Below, one piece after another: positions 6,389 to 9,072 of a DNA stretch of 9,072 nt. This DNA comes from Bacteroidales bacterium. Lineage in GTDB: Bacteria > Bacteroidota > Bacteroidia > Bacteroidales > JAADJA01. The translations under genes and the position numbers were made by a program. Position 1 is the first letter of the stretch, and the number at the start of each line of letters is the position of its first letter. The stretch spans positions 3,809-12,880 of the forward strand of contig JAOZLR010000044.1 in assembly GCA_029934735.1 (NCBI GenBank). The letters run 5' to 3'. The notes beneath the pieces are model-generated. The model searched no databases, was not told where the DNA came from, and worked only from the letters and a program-made list of their open reading frames with translations.

Positions 6389-8515
6389 ATGGCAGTTATT
6401 GGAACCATTAGAAAACAATCCGGATTACTTATTATAATTATTGGTGTGGCTTTGGCGGCTTTTATCTTAGGCGACTTTATGAAAAGTGGACCACAAGGCA
6501 GAGATATGAACATTGCAGTTGTTGATGATGAGGAGATTCCTTATACTTATTTCAGTCAACATGTTGAGAAAAATATTGAAAACACAAAAACTCAACAGCA
6601 AAAACAGACATTAACTTCTGACGAAGTTTTCAGAATCAGGCAACAAACCTACGACCAGCTTGTTGATAAAATGGTGCTTGATAAAGAATATAATGAACTG
6701 GGACTTGTTGTTTCTCCCGAAGAATTATTCGACCAATTGCAGGGCGACAATCCACATAAATATATCCTCCAGTATTTCAAAGATCCAAATACAAATCAAT
6801 ATGATCCTGAGCTGGTTAGAAACTACATTAAACAACTCGACCAGATGGATCAGAACAACCGCAACAGATGGGATGATTTTGTCAATGCTATCAAAGATGA
6901 CAGGATGCAGACCAAATACAAAGACCTGATCTCGAAAGCATATTTTATGCCCGACACCTTTCTTGTTAAAGATTTTATTGATCGTAAAGCTACTGCAAAA
7001 GTAATGCTTGTTGGTGCAAAGTACAATACTATATCAGACACAGCGGTTACTGTTACCGATGCTGATATGAAAAAATATTACGAAGAGTACAAACAAAACT
7101 ATGAGCAACCAGAGTCAAGAGATATTGACTATGTTATCTTCGATGTGAAAGCTTCGTCAAGTGACAGACAGAATATCAAAAAACAAGTTGTTGAGATATT
7201 CGATGATTTTAAAAAGGTTGATAATGTTCCTCTCTTCATAGCCAGAGAGTCAGATGAAAGATATGACAGTACATTATTTAAAGAGGGTCAACTTCCGGTT
7301 AGAATTGATTCAGTGATGTTCAACTCTCCGGTTGGAACTTTTATTGATCCTTATGTTGAAAATAATTCCTGGCACATGGCAAAGCTGGTAAAAATTGTTT
7401 TCAGACCGGATTCAATGAAGGCAAGTCATATTCTTATTGCTTATGCCGGTTCACGTAATGCGGCACAGGAAATTACCAGAATCAGAGTTGATGCAAAGGC
7501 AATGGCCGACAGCTTATTAAATGTTGTTAAGGCTAATCCTGAGAAACTCGAGCAAATTGCAAAACAGATGTCTGATGACCCTTCTGCAAAACAAAATTCT
7601 GGTGACCTTGATTGGTTTGCCGATGGACAAATGGTTCCACAATTTAATTCGGCAGTGTTTAACACACCTGTTGGAGGAATTACTATTGCTGAGTCAGATT
7701 TTGGGTTCCATATTATTAAGGTTACAGGCAAATTAAATCCAATTAAAAAAGTCAGAGTTGCTCAGTTAACTATTAATATCACTCCAAGTCAGGAAACATA
7801 TCAGAATACATTTACCAATGCTAGTGAATTTCAGGGAAAATCAACAAGCCTGGAAGCTTTTGACACTCTTGCTACAAGTCTGGGGCTAAACAAAAGAACA
7901 GCTCAGCAATTGCAACCTATGTCTGACAGAATTGCCGGACTTGATAATCCAAGGTCTATAATCCAGTGGCTTTACACCGATGGGATAGATGTAGGATCAA
8001 TATCCCAGGTCTATACGCTTACCGACATGTATATGGTTGCAGCTGTAACCAAAGTCAGGAAGGCAGGTATTCCTTCTATTGACGAGGTCAGAGAGTCACT
8101 TGAGCCTCTGGTTAAGAAAGAGTTGAAAGGTGATATTATGATTAATAAAATGACTGAAATTGCCAAAAATTCTAAAAACCTGTCTCAAATAGCATCAAAG
8201 CTGAATTCAAAAATTGATACTGTGCCCAACCTGACTTTTGTAACAAGAAATATTGCAGGATTTGGGAATGAAGCAAATGTTCTTGGTAAAACATTTTCAA
8301 TGAAGACAAATGTTATTTCAAAACCTGTTAAAGGTAACAATACTGGTTTTTTTATTGTTGTTGATGAAGTAACAAAGGCTGATCTATCAGGGAATACAAC
8401 CCTTTATGAAAAGCAGTTACTTATGAATTTTGTATCAAAGGTTAATAACAATTCATATGTAAAGACTCTTAAAGAAAATAATGAGATTATCGACAACAGG
8501 ATCCTGTTCTATTAA
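6389..8515 (+). CDS. ppiD: PpiD-like membrane-anchored peptidyl-prolyl cis-trans isomerase
   Basis: The 708-residue protein is a periplasmic folding factor tethered to the inner membrane. A short cytoplasmic start (MAVIGTIRKQSG) is followed by one membrane helix at about 12-29 (LLIIIIGVALAAFILGD), and then a SurA-N-like helical chaperone region to about 235. A canonical parvulin domain spans about 343-449: ASHILIAY, then NSGDLDWFADGQMVPQF, then GFHIIKVTG. It keeps both conserved His residues. Segments before it (about 241-338, including VGTFIDPYVENNSWHMAKL) and after it (about 454-560) resemble degenerate parvulin domains. It probably helps fold exported and outer-membrane proteins. Architecture and length fit Bacteroidota SurA/PpiD-type isomerases, and the symbol reflects architecture rather than proven orthology to E. 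coli PpiD. It has its own promoter and is followed by a terminator, so it is probably monocistronic. Confidence 0.92.
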   Translation: MAVIGTIRKQSGLLIIIIGVALAAFILGDFMKSGPQGRDMNIAVVDDEEIPYTYFSQHVEKNIENTKTQQQKQTLTSDEVFRIRQQTYDQLVDKMVLDKEYNELGLVVSPEELFDQLQGDNPHKYILQYFKDPNTNQYDPELVRNYIKQLDQMDQNNRNRWDDFVNAIKDDRMQTKYKDLISKAYFMPDTFLVKDFIDRKATAKVMLVGAKYNTISDTAVTVTDADMKKYYEEYKQNYEQPESRDIDYVIFDVKASSSDRQNIKKQVVEIFDDFKKVDNVPLFIARESDERYDSTLFKEGQLPVRIDSVMFNSPVGTFIDPYVENNSWHMAKLVKIVFRPDSMKASHILIAYAGSRNAAQEITRIRVDAKAMADSLLNVVKANPEKLEQIAKQMSDDPSAKQNSGDLDWFADGQMVPQFNSAVFNTPVGGITIAESDFGFHIIKVTGKLNPIKKVRVAQLTINITPSQETYQNTFTNASEFQGKSTSLEAFDTLATSLGLNKRTAQQLQPMSDRIAGLDNPRSIIQWLYTDGIDVGSISQVYTLTDMYMVAAVTKVRKAGIPSIDEVRESLEPLVKKELKGDIMINKMTEIAKNSKNLSQIASKLNSKIDTVPNLTFVTRNIAGFGNEANVLGKTFSMKTNVISKPVKGNNTGFFIVVDEVTKADLSGNTTLYEKQLLMNFVSKVNNNSYVKTLKENNEIIDNRILFY

Positions 8516-8535
8516 TAACAAAAAATATCTAACAT

Positions 8536-8575
8536 AAAAAAAGAGGCTGCCTAAAAAGACAGCCTCTTTTTTTTT
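8536..8575 (+). terminator. Strong intrinsic terminator after the PpiD-like gene
   Basis: A perfect 14-base stem pairs 8536-8549 with 8560-8573, with AGAGGCTG/CAGCCTCT as its GC-rich part, closing a 10-base loop. The 3' side runs into nine T (8567-8575). Inner CT/AG pairing could shorten the loop. The A-run on the 5' side means it could also stop minus-strand transcription. It begins 20 bases after the TAA of the isomerase gene and separates it from the downstream lipoprotein gene. Confidence 0.93.
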
Positions 8576-8679
8576 GCCACACAACCGGAGGGTGGAGGTA
8601 ATATCTCTGACTTTCATAAACAGGGGTTATATTTGAGGTGAACAACGAGATAGATAATCCGAAACTTATCGATTATATA

Positions 8680-8687
8680 TATCTTTG
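8680..8687 (+). promoter_or_regulatory. Candidate -7 element before the DUF2961 lipoprotein gene
   Basis: TATCTTTG matches TAnnTTTG. A start near 8694 leaves about 15 bases before the ATG at 8709. No TTTG lies about 20 bases upstream, so the promoter may depend on an activator or be weak. A second match, TATATTTG at 8628-8635, also lacks a -33 partner. Confidence 0.45.
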
Positions 8688-8708
8688 TATAGTCTTTAAC
8701 AAAATATT

Positions 8709-9072
8709 ATGAATAAATACAAATTACTTCCGGCATTTATCCTAATCATGATAATTACAACATCTTGTCAACCATTGGACAGGGAAGTTACTTTAGCAAG
8801 TTTATTAAATGAAATGACAGACAGGAACATTGTTACTGAATTCCCCACCCCTGCTTTCACAGTCAGACAATTTAGCTCCTACGACAGGCACTCCGTCTCA
8901 CCAGATAGCGCAGGATGGTTTGCCAATCACGATGCTTCCTGGTTTATCAGACAAGAAGAGAATAACGGGCGACGTGAATTTGTTATGTTCGATGCCGAAG
9001 GTCCGGGAGCACTTGTGAGATTCTGGATGACATTTGGAGACAAAGATGCATATACCGGTGTAATCCGCTTCT
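8709..9072 (+). CDS. DUF2961 (GH172-like) lipoprotein, N-terminal part only
   Basis: Translation from the ATG at 8709 stays open to the window edge, giving 121 codons with no stop. The N-terminus is a lipoprotein signal: MNKYK, a hydrophobic stretch, and the lipobox TTSC with the lipidated Cys at residue 20, so export and lipid anchoring are likely. The next region carries the start of the DUF2961 fold, with QFSSYDRHS (54-62), WFANHD (69-74), WFIRQEENNGRREFVMFD (77-94), and the hallmark GPGALVRFWMT (97-107). Characterised relatives form glycoside hydrolase family GH172, acting on fructofuranoside or arabinofuranoside linkages. The catalytic glutamates lie beyond the window, so activity cannot be judged. 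The gene follows a strong terminator and has its own candidate -7 box, so it starts a new unit, perhaps a glycan-use locus. The family call is from motifs; the substrate is unknown. Confidence 0.85.
   Translation, partial: MNKYKLLPAFILIMIITTSCQPLDREVTLASLLNEMTDRNIVTEFPTPAFTVRQFSSYDRHSVSPDSAGWFANHDASWFIRQEENNGRREFVMFDAEGPGALVRFWMTFGDKDAYTGVIRF

Noticed and set aside
8576..8708. Possible regulatory RNA or riboswitch between the terminator and the lipoprotein gene
   Set aside because: I see only a weak GATAA/TTATC pairing and two -7-like boxes, and no recognised RNA motif or second terminator.
8830..9018. 62-codon plus-strand frame near the right end
   Set aside because: It lies in another frame of the DUF2961 lipoprotein gene, whose motifs fix the correct frame.

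Overview
The window looks like AT-rich chromosomal DNA from a member of the Bacteroidota, most likely of the Bacteroidales/Marinilabiliales type. Three things point there. Several candidate promoters fit the Bacteroidota -33/-7 form (TTTG, about 20 bases, then TAnnTTTG), start codons lack clear Shine-Dalgarno sequences, and the gene order coaX, outer-membrane protein, TPR protein, lptC, CBS/DUF21 protein, PpiD-like isomerase is, from memory, typical of that phylum.

Left end (1-640, minus strand). A tRNA-Phe(GAA) gene is followed on the same strand by the wreck of a tyrosine recombinase. The recombinase keeps its N-terminal arm-binding domain and its last 46 residues. The core-binding domain and most of the catalytic domain are gone, the two parts are in different frames, and the expected catalytic Tyr codon reads Cys. 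A perfect 11-base tandem repeat sits at the recombinase start, and nested inverted repeats lie between it and the tRNA. This is consistent with an old integration next to the tRNA 3' end.

Middle (640-8575, plus strand). A promoter region divergent from the tRNA leads into coaX (type III pantothenate kinase, coenzyme A synthesis) and a signal-peptide-bearing outer-membrane beta-barrel protein. A tight set follows: an exported TPR protein, lptC (lipopolysaccharide transport) and a DUF21/CBS/CorC membrane protein whose start overlaps the lptC stop (TAATG). After a 211-base gap with a good promoter comes a 708-residue membrane-anchored PpiD-like peptidyl-prolyl isomerase, closed by a strong intrinsic terminator. 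Apart from coaX these products belong to the envelope: LPS export, outer-membrane protein, periplasmic folding, and an inner-membrane CBS protein.

Right end (8576-9072, plus strand). A separate unit begins with a lipoprotein of the DUF2961 (GH172-like) family, cut by the window edge after 121 codons. It probably opens a glycan-degradation locus.

I see no CRISPR array, intact mobile element or clear defence system. I found no previously undescribed system that I can defend. The more unusual items are the recombinase wreck with its repeats, the dense poly-A tracts in lptC, and the possible lipidation of LptC.
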